Below, piece by piece: positions 8,812-18,133 of a stretch of DNA of 44,048 nucleotides. The translations under genes and the position numbers were made by a program. Source of the stretch: an uncultured Pelagibacteraceae bacterium (GTDB lineage: Bacteria; Pseudomonadota; Alphaproteobacteria; Pelagibacterales; Pelagibacteraceae); contig CACGUE010000008.1 in assembly GCA_902576115.1 (NCBI GenBank), positions 1 through 44,048 of the forward strand, in the 5' to 3' direction. Numbering within the stretch: position 1 is the stretch's first letter; each line of letters begins with the position of its first letter. The notes beneath the pieces are model-generated. The model had not been told where the DNA came from. It made no database searches and was given only the letters and a program-made list of their open reading frames with translations.

Positions 8812-9901
8812 ATTTAGCCCAATAGAAAAGATTATTTCTATCTCAAAAAAAGGAGGAATGTATATCCTTGTTGACGATGAAAATCGAGAAAATGAGGGGG
8901 ATTTAGTTTTTAATGCCAGTGATGTTAATTCTAAAAAAATTAACTTTATGGCGAAAAACGGCAGAGGTTTAATTTGTCTAACTCTAAATAAAAATCAAGC
9001 AAATAAACTTGGGCTAACATTTATGGCTCCTGTTAATCAATCGAGAAATCAAACAGCCTTTACCATTTCAATAGAAGCCAAGAAGGGTATAACTACTGGT
9101 ATTTCAGCTAAAGACCGATCACGAACAATAAAAGTTGCGACAAAAAAAAATGTATTAAAAAATGAAATAGTTTCTCCTGGTCACGTATTTCCAATTATTT
9201 CTCGAGAAGGAGGAGTTCTTGTTAGAGCCGGTCATACAGAAGCATCTGTCGACATAGCTAGACTTGGCAACAAAATTCCAGCTGCTGTAATATGTGAGAT
9301 TATGAATGAAGATGGTTCGATGGCAAAAGGTGATGACTTGTTAAAATTTGCAAGTAAACATAAACTTCATATTGCTAAAATTGAAGATTTAATTTCATAC
9401 AGACTAAGAAAAGAAAATCTTATTAAATTAAAAAAAACATCTACAATCAATTTAAATAATCAAAAATTTAAAATTTATGTTTTTGAGAACTCAATTGATG
9501 GATCCGAGCATTTTGCATTAGTTAAGGGCAAAGTTAATAAAAGTAAATCACCAAGAGTAAGAGTCATTTCATCTAATGTAGTTCAAAATTATCTAATTAA
9601 TCAAAAACTTCCTAATTCATTCGAAAAAACTTTAAAATATTTTAAAAAATACAGCAATTGCGTTATGATTTTTATAAGAGATCCAAATTTAAAATCTGTT
9701 ACTCAAACACTTAAAGAATTTAAATATAAAAAGTCTAAAACTAAGGAAAAGGATCAATTAATAAAAAGTTATGGTATTGGAGCTCAAATAATTAAATCTT
9801 TAAAAATAAAGAAAATGATATTAGTTACTAGAACTTTAAAAAAGGTTGTTGGGTTGGATGGTTATGGTATCAAGATTGTTAAACAAGAAATTATAAAATG
9901 A
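8798..9901 (+). CDS. ribBA: 3,4-dihydroxy-2-butanone 4-phosphate synthase with degenerate GTP cyclohydrolase II domain
   Basis: The N-terminal half (about residues 1-205) is DHBP synthase, making the four-carbon unit of riboflavin from ribulose 5-phosphate. It keeps DDENRENEGDL (metal/acid residues) and PGHVFPI...RAGHTEASVD. The second half lines up with RibA from about residue 225 (FKIYVFEN, PRVRVISSNV) to the end. Where active RibA has HSECLTGDVFGS and CDCG zinc ligands this protein has no such cysteines. I infer that only the RibB activity remains, like the RibBX type described in other bacteria. GTP cyclohydrolase II would then be encoded elsewhere. Confidence 0.93.
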   Translation: MIKNKFSPIEKIISISKKGGMYILVDDENRENEGDLVFNASDVNSKKINFMAKNGRGLICLTLNKNQANKLGLTFMAPVNQSRNQTAFTISIEAKKGITTGISAKDRSRTIKVATKKNVLKNEIVSPGHVFPIISREGGVLVRAGHTEASVDIARLGNKIPAAVICEIMNEDGSMAKGDDLLKFASKHKLHIAKIEDLISYRLRKENLIKLKKTSTINLNNQKFKIYVFENSIDGSEHFALVKGKVNKSKSPRVRVISSNVVQNYLINQKLPNSFEKTLKYFKKYSNCVMIFIRDPNLKSVTQTLKEFKYKKSKTKEKDQLIKSYGIGAQIIKSLKIKKMILVTRTLKKVVGLDGYGIKIVKQEIIK

Positions 9902-10284
9902 AAAATAAAGTATTAATTATACAAGCAAACTATTATAAAGATATTTCAAAAGCTCTTCTTAAAAGTGCCAAGAATGAACTAAAAAATTTTGCAAAGATTA
10001 ATGTAATCTCTGTTCCAGGTGTATTCGAGATACCAGTAGTTATTTCTAAAAATTTAAAAAAATATGATGGTTTTGTAGCACTAGGATGTGTAATTAAAGG
10101 TCAAACACCTCATTTTGATTTTATATCTAAATCAACTACTGATGCAATTATGAATATATCTGTGGAGTCAAAAAAACCTATTGGTAATGGAATAATTACT
10201 TGTTTAAATAAAAATCAAGCTATAGCACGTGGCAAAAAAGGTAGAGAAGCAGCCAATGCAGTAAAAACTATATTATCTTTATAG
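9898..10284 (+). CDS. ribH: 6,7-dimethyl-8-ribityllumazine synthase
   Basis: Condenses the pyrimidine intermediate from RibD with DHBP from RibB. VPGVFEIPVVISK (about residues 40-52), DGFVALGCVIKGQTPHFDFI with the catalytic His, and AIARGKKGREAANAV are the family's conserved blocks. At 128 residues it is short compared with the usual 140-160; the missing part is at the N-terminus. It overlaps ribBA by four bases and is followed one base later by nusB, the ribH-nusB pair seen in many bacteria. Confidence 0.95.
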   Translation: MKNKVLIIQANYYKDISKALLKSAKNELKNFAKINVISVPGVFEIPVVISKNLKKYDGFVALGCVIKGQTPHFDFISKSTTDAIMNISVESKKPIGNGIITCLNKNQAIARGKKGREAANAVKTILSL

Positions 10285-10285
10285 A

Positions 10286-10681
10286 ATGTCGCTTCATTTT
10301 AGTAAAAAAAATAATCCAAGAGTTATTATAATTCAGAAGCTTTACAGCAAGTATTATAACAATGAAGTAAAATTAAATTTTCCAAAACATCGTTTTAAAA
10401 AATTTATAAAAGATGTAGTAAACGGTACAATTGAAAGAGATGACGTAATTCATGAGGAAATTATAAATCATTTAAATGAAGATTTAAAAATATCAAACCT
10501 AGATAAAGTTTTTCAAGTAATAATAAAAAGTGCGATTTTTGAATTAATGTATAAACCAAAAATATCCTCAAAGATAATTATTAAAGAATACCTTAATGCT
10601 TCTAATTTCTTTATCGATTTATCACAAACAAAATACTTAAATGCTTTGCTTGATAAAATTTCAAAGAAATTAAGAAACTGA
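10286..10681 (+). CDS. nusB: Transcription antitermination factor NusB
   Basis: Small all-helical RNA-binding protein that works with NusE (S10) on boxA of rRNA operons. The 131-residue helical sequence contains RVIIIQKLYSKYYNN at the N-terminus and the conserved C-terminal VFQVIIKSAIFELMYKPKISSKIIIKEYLNAS region, which includes the typical ILR-E-poly pattern followed by the conserved I-N-E-x-V-like helix. Position between ribH and thiL is classic. The sequence is divergent, so the call leans partly on context. Confidence 0.9.
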   Translation: MSLHFSKKNNPRVIIIQKLYSKYYNNEVKLNFPKHRFKKFIKDVVNGTIERDDVIHEEIINHLNEDLKISNLDKVFQVIIKSAIFELMYKPKISSKIIIKEYLNASNFFIDLSQTKYLNALLDKISKKLRN

Positions 10682-11640
10682 TGAATGAAGAATTCTTAAT
10701 AAATAGTTATTTAAAAAAATTATCTAAAAATAATCCATCTTCGCTTAATTTAAATGATGATGTTTTTTTCGATAAAAATAAAAAACTAGTTATCTCTGTT
10801 GATACTTATAATGAGGGTATTCACTTTTTAAATTTTAATAAACCTGATCTTGTTATAAGAAAAATAATAAGATCATCTATATCAGACATTTATGCTAAAG
10901 GGGTTAAGCCAAATTACTTTTTTTTAGCTGGCTCAGGTAACAAAAAACATTTTACAAAAAAAAATATGTCATTAATTAACAAATCTTTATCAAATGAACA
11001 AAATAGATTTAATATAAAATTATCAGGTGGTGATACTACATCCTCAAAAAATCTAAGTTTTACAATTATTTCTTTAGGATATTCAAATAAAATTGTTTAT
11101 AGAAACAAAGCTAAAAATGGAGATGATATTTATGTAACAGGCAATATAGGTGATAGCTATATTGGATTAAAAGCTTTACAAAACAAAATCAAATTAAATT
11201 CAATTCAAAAAAAATATTTTATTAAAAAATATTATTCACCTAATCTACCTATAAAGTTTAGTTTACATCTTTTTAAAATTGCAAACTGCTCTATGGATGT
11301 ATCTGATGGATTGGTAATTGATCTGAATAAATTAATAAATAAACAAAAACTTGGTTATTTAATCGATATAGATAAGATCCCTATATCAAATCATTTAAAA
11401 CAATTAATTAAATACAAAAAATTGAAGACATTAGACTATTTATTCAATGGTGATGATTATCAAATTTTATTTACAGCTTCCAAGTCAAAGAGAAAATATA
11501 TAAAGACTTTATCCTCTAAAATGAATCAAAAAATTTCTATTATTGGGCAAATTAATACTAAATCAAAAAGTTACCTATTAGATAATAGGAGAATTCCAAT
11601 AAAATACATCAAATACCAAGGTTATTCTCACATATTCTAA
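10681..11640 (+). CDS. thiL: Thiamine-monophosphate kinase ThiL
   Basis: Phosphorylates thiamine monophosphate to the cofactor thiamine pyrophosphate. The N-terminal Asp pair LNLNDDVFF, the VISVDTYNEGIHF loop, IIRSSISDIYAKGVKP, LSGGDTTSS and the C-terminal SMDVSDGLVIDL and FNGDDYQILF acidic motifs are all in order, as expected of the AIR-synthase-like fold. Length 319 is normal. It overlaps the nusB stop by one base. SAR11 relatives are known to need an external thiamine precursor; this enzyme would still be required for the final step. Confidence 0.95.
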   Translation: MNEEFLINSYLKKLSKNNPSSLNLNDDVFFDKNKKLVISVDTYNEGIHFLNFNKPDLVIRKIIRSSISDIYAKGVKPNYFFLAGSGNKKHFTKKNMSLINKSLSNEQNRFNIKLSGGDTTSSKNLSFTIISLGYSNKIVYRNKAKNGDDIYVTGNIGDSYIGLKALQNKIKLNSIQKKYFIKKYYSPNLPIKFSLHLFKIANCSMDVSDGLVIDLNKLINKQKLGYLIDIDKIPISNHLKQLIKYKKLKTLDYLFNGDDYQILFTASKSKRKYIKTLSSKMNQKISIIGQINTKSKSYLLDNRRIPIKYIKYQGYSHIF

Positions 11641-11722
11641 GAAGTTAAATATTGCCTTTTATAATCTTTTTTGTAATGTCCGCATTTTAAAAAATAACTA
11701 AAACACTTATTTAAGGAATTAT

Positions 11723-13822
11723 ATGTCTGTTGATACAATTTTATTATACACAATTTTTGCTGGTATCTTATCCATTGTTTATGGATTTGTAACAGGATCT
11801 TCAATTTTGAATGCCAGTGCAGGTAATGCAAGGATGCAGGAAATTGCTTCTGCTATTCAAATAGGTGCAAAGGCTTATTTGAACAGACAGTACAAGACAA
11901 TCGCTATAGTTGGTGTTGTTGTTTTAGTTATTATTAGTTTTGCATTTTCATTATTAGTTGGAATTGGATATTTAATTGGTGCAGCTTTATCAGGTATAGC
12001 TGGTTACGTTGGAATGCTGGTGTCTGTTCAAGCAAATGTACGTACAGCAGAAGCTTCAAGAAAAGGTTTATCTCAAGGTCTTTCAATAGCGTTTAAATCT
12101 GGAGCAATTACAGGAATGCTTGTTGCCGGTTTAGCTTTATTAGCTATAGCAGTTTATTATTACATTTTATTATCAGCTGGTGTTGATGAAAGGGAAATTG
12201 TAAATGCATTAGTGGCTTTAGGTTTTGGTGCTTCTTTAATATCTATTTTTGCAAGATTAGGTGGTGGAATTTTTACAAAAGGTGCTGACGTAGGTGCAGA
12301 TTTAGTAGGAAAAGTAGAAGCTGGAATTCCAGAAGATGATCCTAGAAATCCTGCTGTTATTGCAGATAATGTTGGAGATAATGTTGGAGATTGTGCAGGT
12401 ATGGCAGCTGATCTTTTTGAAACATATGCAGTTACGATTGTTGCAACTATGGTTCTTTCATCAATATTCTTTGTGTCAGATTTAAATATGATGGTTTATC
12501 CATTAAGTATTGGTGCGGCTTGTATTTTAACATCCATAGTAGGTACTTTTTTTGTAAAACTTGGACAATCAAAAAATATAATGAATGCTTTATACAAAGG
12601 TTTTGTTGCTACAGCCATTTTATCTTTAGTTATTTTATATCCAATAACAGATTACGTAATAGGATTAGATACAGCTTACTCAGCAAACGGAGTTTCCTTT
12701 AATGGGATGAGCTTATATTATTGTGGTGTCATAGGGTTAGTTATTACTGGATTGTTAATTTGGATAACTGAATATTACACTGGTACAGATTATAGACCCG
12801 TTAAAAGTGTTGCGGAGTCGTCAACTACAGGCCATGGTACTAATGTAATTCAAGGTTTAGCTATATCAATGGAAGCAACAGCTATTCCTGCAATAATAAT
12901 TGTAGCAGGAATTTTATTAACTAATTCTATTGCTGGATTATTTGGTATTGCTATTGCTGTGACTACAATGCTTGCATTGGCTGGTATGGTTGTGGCGCTT
13001 GATGCGTATGGTCCTGTAACAGATAATGCTGGTGGAATTGCGGAAATGTCAAATCTACCTAAAAATGTGAGAAAAACTACTGACGCGCTTGATGCAGTTG
13101 GAAACACAACTAAAGCTGTAACTAAAGGTTATGCCATAGGATCTGCTGGATTAGGAGCACTTGTTTTATTTGCGGCTTATACTGAAGATATTAAACATTT
13201 CTCAAAAGAAGCTGGTTCTAAATTAGAGGGTATAGTTGTTACATTTGATTTATCTAATCCATTTGTTGTTGTTGGTTTGTTAATTGGAGGAATGTTGCCA
13301 TATCTTTTTGGATCCATGGGCATGCAGGCTGTTGGAAGAGCGGGTGGTGCTGTTGTGATCGAGGTGAGAAGACAGTTTAAAAAAATTCCAGGTATAATGA
13401 AAAGAAAAGCAAAGCCTGATTATGGAAAATTAGTTGATTTATTAACAAAAGCTGCAATTAAAGAAATGGTTATTCCATCATTATTACCAGTATTATCGCC
13501 AATAGTTTTGTATTTAATAATTTTACCTATAGGCGGACAAGTAGCGGCATTATCTTCTGTAGGAGCGATGTTGCTTGGAGTTATAATAACTGGTTTGTTT
13601 GTTGCTGTTTCGATGACAGCAGGAGGTGGAGCTTGGGATAATGCAAAAAAATACATTGAAGACGGTAAATTTGGTGGAAAAGGTTCAGAGGCTCATAAAG
13701 CAGCTGTAACCGGTGATACAGTAGGTGATCCATATAAAGATACAGCTGGGCCAGCAGTTAATCCAATGATAAAAATAACCAACATTGTTGCCTTATTATT
13801 ATTAGCAGTGATAGCTGGATAG
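11723..13822 (+). CDS. hppA: H+-translocating membrane pyrophosphatase, K+-independent type
   Basis: Inner-membrane pump that hydrolyses cytosolic pyrophosphate to move protons out. About 16 membrane helices over 699 residues. The pyrophosphate site is [20 protein letters not shown] and [21 protein letters not shown] (about residues 187-235), plus the C-terminal [18 protein letters not shown]. The diagnostic GNTTKA has Lys at position 464; K+-dependent enzymes have Ala there, so this should be the K+-independent proton pump. A good Shine-Dalgarno, AAGGA, precedes the ATG by six bases, unusual for this window. It stands as a single gene between thiL and convergent bamE. Confidence 0.96.
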   Translation: MSVDTILLYTIFAGILSIVYGFVTGSSILNASAGNARMQEIASAIQIGAKAYLNRQYKTIAIVGVVVLVIISFAFSLLVGIGYLIGAALSGIAGYVGMLVSVQANVRTAEASRKGLSQGLSIAFKSGAITGMLVAGLALLAIAVYYYILLSAGVDEREIVNALVALGFGASLISIFARLGGGIFTKGADVGADLVGKVEAGIPEDDPRNPAVIADNVGDNVGDCAGMAADLFETYAVTIVATMVLSSIFFVSDLNMMVYPLSIGAACILTSIVGTFFVKLGQSKNIMNALYKGFVATAILSLVILYPITDYVIGLDTAYSANGVSFNGMSLYYCGVIGLVITGLLIWITEYYTGTDYRPVKSVAESSTTGHGTNVIQGLAISMEATAIPAIIIVAGILLTNSIAGLFGIAIAVTTMLALAGMVVALDAYGPVTDNAGGIAEMSNLPKNVRKTTDALDAVGNTTKAVTKGYAIGSAGLGALVLFAAYTEDIKHFSKEAGSKLEGIVVTFDLSNPFVVVGLLIGGMLPYLFGSMGMQAVGRAGGAVVIEVRRQFKKIPGIMKRKAKPDYGKLVDLLTKAAIKEMVIPSLLPVLSPIVLYLIILPIGGQVAALSSVGAMLLGVIITGLFVAVSMTAGGGAWDNAKKYIEDGKFGGKGSEAHKAAVTGDTVGDPYKDTAGPAVNPMIKITNIVALLLLAVIAG

Positions 13823-14284
13823 CTATTTTTTATTTCTTAATGGAGCATTAATTTTTTCTCTTAAAGAACTTAAAGCATCATAAACAGCATTTTTATTTTT
13901 AAATTCTTTGTTGGTTTCAGCCTTTAGATATTTTACATCGTTCATATTATCAAGGTTTAAAAGTTTTTTGTTAATTAAAATGCCACTATCATTTAACTCA
14001 ACAACGAGAATATTGTTTTTTTTAATTTTCTGAGCACCCAGTTTAAACAGAGATTGGTTTGATTTTTGTCTCTCTAAATAAAACCATTTATTATTGTTAA
14101 AATCACTTTTAATCGAAGGTGGACCAATTAGACTTATAAGATCATTTTTATTAGTCTTATTTAAATGAATAATTTGAAACTTTGTTTCTAAAGATTTTAC
14201 TCCATGATAATTTGATACTTTATTTCCAGAACAGTTAACTGTAATAATAAAAATTAATAAATAAAATAATTTTATGAATGACAT
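13823..14284 (-). CDS. bamE: BamE/SmpA-like outer-membrane assembly lipoprotein
   Basis: Probable subunit of the beta-barrel assembly machinery. The first 19 residues are a lipoprotein-type signal (IIFIITVNC, lipid-modified Cys19, although VNC is a weak lipobox). The mature part has the small alpha-beta fold pattern with KNDLISLIGPPSIKSDF, NKWFYLERQ and a second strand NILVVELNDSG, matching the SmpA/OmlA pattern (DVxxLLGxP..., WxYx). The length of 153 is typical of alphaproteobacterial BamE. It overlaps head to head with the bc1 chaperone gene, as these two neighbours do in the alphaproteobacterial order. Confidence 0.85.
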   Translation of the reverse strand: MSFIKLFYLLIFIITVNCSGNKVSNYHGVKSLETKFQIIHLNKTNKNDLISLIGPPSIKSDFNNNKWFYLERQKSNQSLFKLGAQKIKKNNILVVELNDSGILINKKLLNLDNMNDVKYLKAETNKEFKNKNAVYDALSSLREKINAPLRNKK

Positions 14285-14738
14285 ATATTTAAATGTTTAT
14301 AATAATTTAATAAAACTAACCAGAAATAAAAATCTATACAATACAAAAAAACAGGATACTTTTTATGATCGTATGATAATTTTATTTTTTCATTTGGGTT
14401 TTTTATTTAAGGAATATAAGAATATTGAAGATAAAAAAAATCTTCAAAATTTTTTTGATTTTACTGTTAGACAAATCGAATTATCAATTAGAGAAATTGG
14501 TTATGGTGATGCAACAATTAATAAAAAAATGAAAGAATATATCAATCTTTTATTTTCAATAATAGACAAAATTAATAATTGGGAAACTAAAAATGACTTT
14601 CAAAAAAAAAAAATCATTGAAATTTATATAGAAGGAACGTCAAATTTTGATAATTATTTGAATTATTTTGAAAAATATAGGATTTTTTTGACAAAAAACA
14701 CTTTTAATAATCTCACAAAAGATATAATAAACCTTTAA
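14274..14738 (+). CDS. Ubiquinol-cytochrome c chaperone (CBP3/UQCC1 family)
   Basis: Assembly factor for cytochrome b of the bc1 complex. The family pattern is visible: [18 protein letters not shown] (about residues 28-45), then [30 protein letters not shown] (about 62-92), matching the LFD...MDxxLREMGVGDLxVGKxVK block of alphaproteobacterial members. Length 154 is slightly short. Its ATG lies inside the bamE 5' end on the other strand. The DUF177 gene that often follows it is missing, so the next gene is rpmF. Confidence 0.87.
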   Translation: MNDIYLNVYNNLIKLTRNKNLYNTKKQDTFYDRMIILFFHLGFLFKEYKNIEDKKNLQNFFDFTVRQIELSIREIGYGDATINKKMKEYINLLFSIIDKINNWETKNDFQKKKIIEIYIEGTSNFDNYLNYFEKYRIFLTKNTFNNLTKDIINL

Positions 14739-14745
14739 ATTTATT

Positions 14746-14925
14746 ATGGCTGTACCAAAACGAAAAGTAACTAAATCCAGATCTGGTAAAAGAAGATCAC
14801 ACATTAGAGTTAACTCTAAGAATATAATTGAAGATAAAAAATCAGGTGAGTATCGTTTGTCTCACCATATGGATCTTAAAACTGGTTTTTATAAAGGTAG
14901 ACAAGTACTAGATCCTAAAGAATAA
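14746..14925 (+). CDS. rpmF: 50S ribosomal protein bL32
   Basis: A 59-residue basic protein starting [19 protein letters not shown] and ending [17 protein letters not shown], both diagnostic for bL32 of alphaproteobacteria. It has no zinc cysteines, the C-minus form. ATG at 14746 and TAA at 14923-14925. It is preceded by the bc1 chaperone gene and followed ten bases later by plsX, as in many bacteria where rpmF leads the plsX operon. Confidence 0.97.
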   Translation: MAVPKRKVTKSRSGKRRSHIRVNSKNIIEDKKSGEYRLSHHMDLKTGFYKGRQVLDPKE

Positions 14926-14934
14926 AGATTGATT

Positions 14935-15942
14935 ATGAACAACCCAATAAAATTTGCAGTTGATGCAATGGGTGGTGATAACTCTCCTAGTAAAGTTATA
15001 AAAGGCATAGAAATCCATAGCAAAGAAACAGATGATATTTTTTATAATATCTTTGGTGATAAAAATCTAATAGACCCGCTGATTGAAAATTCTAAAATTT
15101 CAAGTAAATGTTACAAAGTAATCCACTCAAATAAGTTTATCAAAGATACGGATAGTCCTCTTTCAGCAGCAAAAAAAGGTAAGGATACAAGTATGTGGCT
15201 ATCAATAGAAAGCTTAAAAAAAAATGAGTCTGATGCAATTGTATCTGCAGGTAATACAGGTGCATTATTTGTAATAGCAAAACTGAATTTAAATATGATA
15301 GAAAAAATTGAGAAGCCAGCTCTATCAGCTTTATGGCCAAATAAAAATGGAATGAATGTAGTTTTGGATTTAGGTGCAAATATAGAATGTAATGAAAAAA
15401 ATTTAGTTGATTTTAGCTTAATGGGTTCGGCATTACATAAATCTTTATTTGAAAATGAAGATCCTAAAGTCGCATTATTAAATATTGGATCTGAAGAGTT
15501 AAAAGGTAATAATATAATTAAAAATACATATCAGATACTAAATGAAAAAAAAAATTCATTATTTGAATTTAAAGGTTATATCGAAGGTAATCATATAATG
15601 GATGGAAAAGTAAATGTAATTGTAACTGATGGCTTCACAGGAAATATTGCTTTAAAAACAGCTGAAGGAACTGCAAATTTTATAACATCTGAACTTAAGC
15701 AAGCTTTAAATTCAACATTAATTGGAAAATTATCATCCTTATTAAATTTAAAAAATTTAAAAAAATTTAAAAATAAATTAGATCCAAGATTATATAATGG
15801 AGCAATATTACTTGGTTTGGATAAACCCGTTATTAAAAGTCATGGTTCTACAGATGAAATTGGTTTTGCTAATTCTCTTAAAGTATGTGAGAAAATTATT
15901 AAAGGAAATTTAATTGATAAAATAAAAAAAAATATAATTTAA
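14935..15942 (+). CDS. plsX: Phosphate acyltransferase PlsX
   Basis: Makes acyl-phosphate from acyl-ACP, the first committed step of phospholipid synthesis through PlsY. FAVDAMGGDNSPSKVIKG opens the protein; SAGNTGALFVIAKLNL, VLDLGANIEC, NIGSEELKGN and VTDGFTGNIALKTAEG follow in family order. I chose ATG at 14935; an in-frame TTG at 14929 adds two residues. Length 335 is normal. fabH, the usual next gene in this cluster, is absent: ihfA begins one base after the stop. Confidence 0.96.
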   Translation: MNNPIKFAVDAMGGDNSPSKVIKGIEIHSKETDDIFYNIFGDKNLIDPLIENSKISSKCYKVIHSNKFIKDTDSPLSAAKKGKDTSMWLSIESLKKNESDAIVSAGNTGALFVIAKLNLNMIEKIEKPALSALWPNKNGMNVVLDLGANIECNEKNLVDFSLMGSALHKSLFENEDPKVALLNIGSEELKGNNIIKNTYQILNEKKNSLFEFKGYIEGNHIMDGKVNVIVTDGFTGNIALKTAEGTANFITSELKQALNSTLIGKLSSLLNLKNLKKFKNKLDPRLYNGAILLGLDKPVIKSHGSTDEIGFANSLKVCEKIIKGNLIDKIKKNII

Positions 15943-15943
15943 A

Positions 15944-16237
15944 ATGAGGATTAATTTAACAAAAAAAGAAATAATAAACTCATTATATATGCAGCTTGGA
16001 TTTTCAAAGAAAATTTGTGAAAACTTACTTGAAGATTTTTTTTCAATTATTTTAAGTGAATTAAGAAAAAACAAAAATGTTAAGATTTCTAAATTTGGTA
16101 CTTTTATTTTAAGACACAAAAAAAGTAGAATTGGAAGAAATCCAAAAACACTTGAAAAAAAAATTATTTCAGCAAGAAATGTTGTATTATTCAAACCATC
16201 AAATCAATTAAAAAAATACATAAATAAAAATGAATAA
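15944..16237 (+). CDS. ihfA: Integration host factor alpha subunit
   Basis: DNA-bending HU/IHF-family protein. The 97-residue sequence starts INLTKKEIINSLYMQLGFSKK, has KISKFGTFILRHKKSRIGRNPKT (about residues 45-67) with the intercalating Pro on the beta arm, and ends FKPSNQLKKYIN. The RIGRNPKT arm and position after plsX and before a MerR gene are those of alphaproteobacterial ihfA rather than hup. Overlaps the next gene by eight bases. Confidence 0.93.
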   Translation: MRINLTKKEIINSLYMQLGFSKKICENLLEDFFSIILSELRKNKNVKISKFGTFILRHKKSRIGRNPKTLEKKIISARNVVLFKPSNQLKKYINKNE

Positions 16238-16598
16238 AAATTGTAAATCCTACAAAACAATTGGTGAGGTTGCAAAAATGTTAAATTTAGTGGATAAAAA
16301 AACTGGTAAATTATCCACACATACTCTTAGATTTTGGGAGAAAGAATTTAAAAACATAAAACCACATTTATTTGCTGGCAATAGAAGATATTATGATGTT
16401 AAAACAATTGAGATTTTAAAAAAAATTAAATTTTTATTAAAAAATAAAGGAATGACAATAAAAGGTGCTAAAAAAGAACTTGAATATAATAATTCAAAGC
16501 TTGACGAACAAAATTATAAAACTATAAACAAAAAAAATATTAAAATTAAGTTAAATAAAATAGCAAATATTATTAAAGAAATTAAATCCAATGGCTAA
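16230..16598 (+). CDS. MerR-family transcriptional regulator
   Basis: The N-terminal winged helix reads YKTIGEVAKMLNL, then THTLRFWEKEFKNIKPHLFAGNRRYYDVKTIEILKKI (split by a short linker), the typical MerR pattern with R-x-W-E in place of R-Y-Y-E. The C-terminal part (about residues 80-122) is a lysine-rich helical tail without effector cysteines. This is the regulator found downstream of ihfA across alphaproteobacteria; its target is not settled. Overlaps rpmG by eight bases. Confidence 0.9.
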   Translation: MNKNCKSYKTIGEVAKMLNLVDKKTGKLSTHTLRFWEKEFKNIKPHLFAGNRRYYDVKTIEILKKIKFLLKNKGMTIKGAKKELEYNNSKLDEQNYKTINKKNIKIKLNKIANIIKEIKSNG

Positions 16599-16782
16599 AA
16601 AAACACATGTCAAAGTCAGATTAGTTCCAGAGGCAAAACCTGATAGCCCTTTTTTTTATTATGTAAAAAAGCCCGCTGGTGGAGAGAAAGCAAAAATTAA
16701 ATTAAAGGCAAAAAAATATAATCCTGCTACAAGAAAGCATGAAATTTTTGTCGAAAAAAAACTACCCCCGCATAGCAAATAA
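16591..16782 (+). CDS. rpmG: 50S ribosomal protein bL33
   Basis: A 63-residue basic protein: MAKKTHVKVRLVPEA, FFYYVKKP, KLKAKKYNPATRKHEIFVEKKL. The KKYNPxxRKHxxFxEKK block is the bL33 C-terminal signature. No zinc cysteines. It is longer than the usual 50-55 residues through a few inserted residues before FFYYV and a PPHSK tail. Its stop directly abuts the stop of the convergent chorismate mutase gene. Confidence 0.9.
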   Translation: MAKKTHVKVRLVPEAKPDSPFFYYVKKPAGGEKAKIKLKAKKYNPATRKHEIFVEKKLPPHSK

Positions 16783-17073
16783 TTATTTTTTCTTAAAGTT
16801 TCTTCTTTCAAAATCAACATAAGACATAATCATATTTTTCCATATTCGATTAGTTATCTTTGGGTCTATTTTGTTTTTAATTGATTTTTTTTTTATATTT
16901 TTAAGAATTAATGAAATTCTTTTCTTGTCAACGATCTCATGTTTGTAGGTTTTAAGTTTTAGAACTTCTTTAACTATATTAGTTCTAATTTTTATCAATT
17001 TAATAAGTTTATTATCAAGTAAATCTAATTTCTTTCTCAGTATGTTTAATTTTTTTCTTTTATCAGGCGACAT
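16783..17073 (-). CDS. Chorismate mutase (AroQ type)
   Basis: Converts chorismate to prephenate for Phe/Tyr synthesis. The 96 residues are almost all helical. The pattern is LNILRKKLDLLDNKLIKLI with the first catalytic Arg, RTNIVKEVLKLK with the second Arg and a Lys, VDKKRISLIL, then IDPKITNRIWKNMIMSY with the Ile-Trp-x-x-hydrophobic helix typical of AroQ. It is a stand-alone domain, not fused to PheA. It lies alone on this strand, divergent from ctaA over a 43-base gap. Confidence 0.9.
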   Translation of the reverse strand: MSPDKRKKLNILRKKLDLLDNKLIKLIKIRTNIVKEVLKLKTYKHEIVDKKRISLILKNIKKKSIKNKIDPKITNRIWKNMIMSYVDFERRNFKKK

Positions 17074-17116
17074 TTGATCAATTGGATTTATAAATAAATA
17101 TTATATTTAAACAATT

Positions 17117-18133
17117 ATGTATACCGAAATAAATACAAAATACAGAATATACATATCTAATTGGTTGCTAATTATGTTTATTTTGATCTCAGCAATGATA
17201 GTTGTTGGAGGTTTAACAAGACTAACAGATTCTGGACTATCAATTACTGAATGGGAATTTTTTAAAGGCTTTTTTCCACCAACAAACAATAATGCATGGA
17301 TAGCTTATTTTGAAGCTTATAAGCAAATACCTGAATTTGAACTCCAAAATTATTCAATGACTTTAAGTGAATTCAAGGTAATATTTTGGTGGGAGTGGGC
17401 ACACAGATTTTTTGGTCGCGTTATTGGATTGGCTTTTCTGATACCTTTAATTTTCTTTTCTATCAAATTGGGTGTTAAAAAACTTTATAATTTTTATTTT
17501 ATCTTTTTTTTGATTTGTTTTCAGGGATTTTTAGGTTGGTACATGGTCCAGAGTGGTCTTGTAAAAAATACAGATGTAAGTCATTTTAGGTTATCAGTTC
17601 ACCTCTTATTTGCATTTATTATTTTATCTTTAGTTTATTGGAATTATTTAAGTTTATTAAATTTAAATATAAAGGATAAAAAAATTAATAATTATATTCC
17701 TGAATTTTTTTTACTATTAATTTTCTTACAAATTATTATTGGTGCATTCGTTTCAGGCATGGACGCAGGAAAAATATATAATACTTGGCCACTAATGGAT
17801 AATTCATATTTTCCAGATGACAGTAAATTTATAAGTTTATTTAAATTATCTGTTTTTAGCGATCCATCATTAGTTCAATATTTACATCGCAATCTAGCTT
17901 ATTTAATATTCATTATCTTCATAGTGATTTCATATATAACTTATCGGAAAAAAATATTTTATTTATTTAAAGCTGTATCTATATTAGGTTTAATTATTTT
18001 GTTACAAATTATATTGGGAATTTTTACCGTTTTGTCAGGTGCTAGTATTTTAGTTGCATCTTTGCACCAATTTAGTTCAATATTATTAATAACATCATCT
18101 TTATATTTTTTATACAAGAATAGATTTAGTTGA
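17117..18133 (+). CDS. ctaA: Haem A synthase CtaA/COX15
   Basis: Inner-membrane enzyme oxidising the C8 methyl of haem O to haem A for aa3-type cytochrome oxidase. Eight membrane helices over 338 residues. The conserved first segment is VVGGLTRLTDSGLSITEW, and the haem-ligand histidines lie in WEWAHRFFGRVIG, in VSHFRLSVHLLFAF, in YLHRNLAYL and in SLHQFSSILL. FVSGMDAGKIYNTWPLM is the other signature. It belongs to the COX15-like class without the disulfide cysteines of Bacillus CtaA. Its stop abuts the stop of the convergent methyltransferase-like gene. Confidence 0.95.
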   Translation: MYTEINTKYRIYISNWLLIMFILISAMIVVGGLTRLTDSGLSITEWEFFKGFFPPTNNNAWIAYFEAYKQIPEFELQNYSMTLSEFKVIFWWEWAHRFFGRVIGLAFLIPLIFFSIKLGVKKLYNFYFIFFLICFQGFLGWYMVQSGLVKNTDVSHFRLSVHLLFAFIILSLVYWNYLSLLNLNIKDKKINNYIPEFFLLLIFLQIIIGAFVSGMDAGKIYNTWPLMDNSYFPDDSKFISLFKLSVFSDPSLVQYLHRNLAYLIFIIFIVISYITYRKKIFYLFKAVSILGLIILLQIILGIFTVLSGASILVASLHQFSSILLITSSLYFLYKNRFS

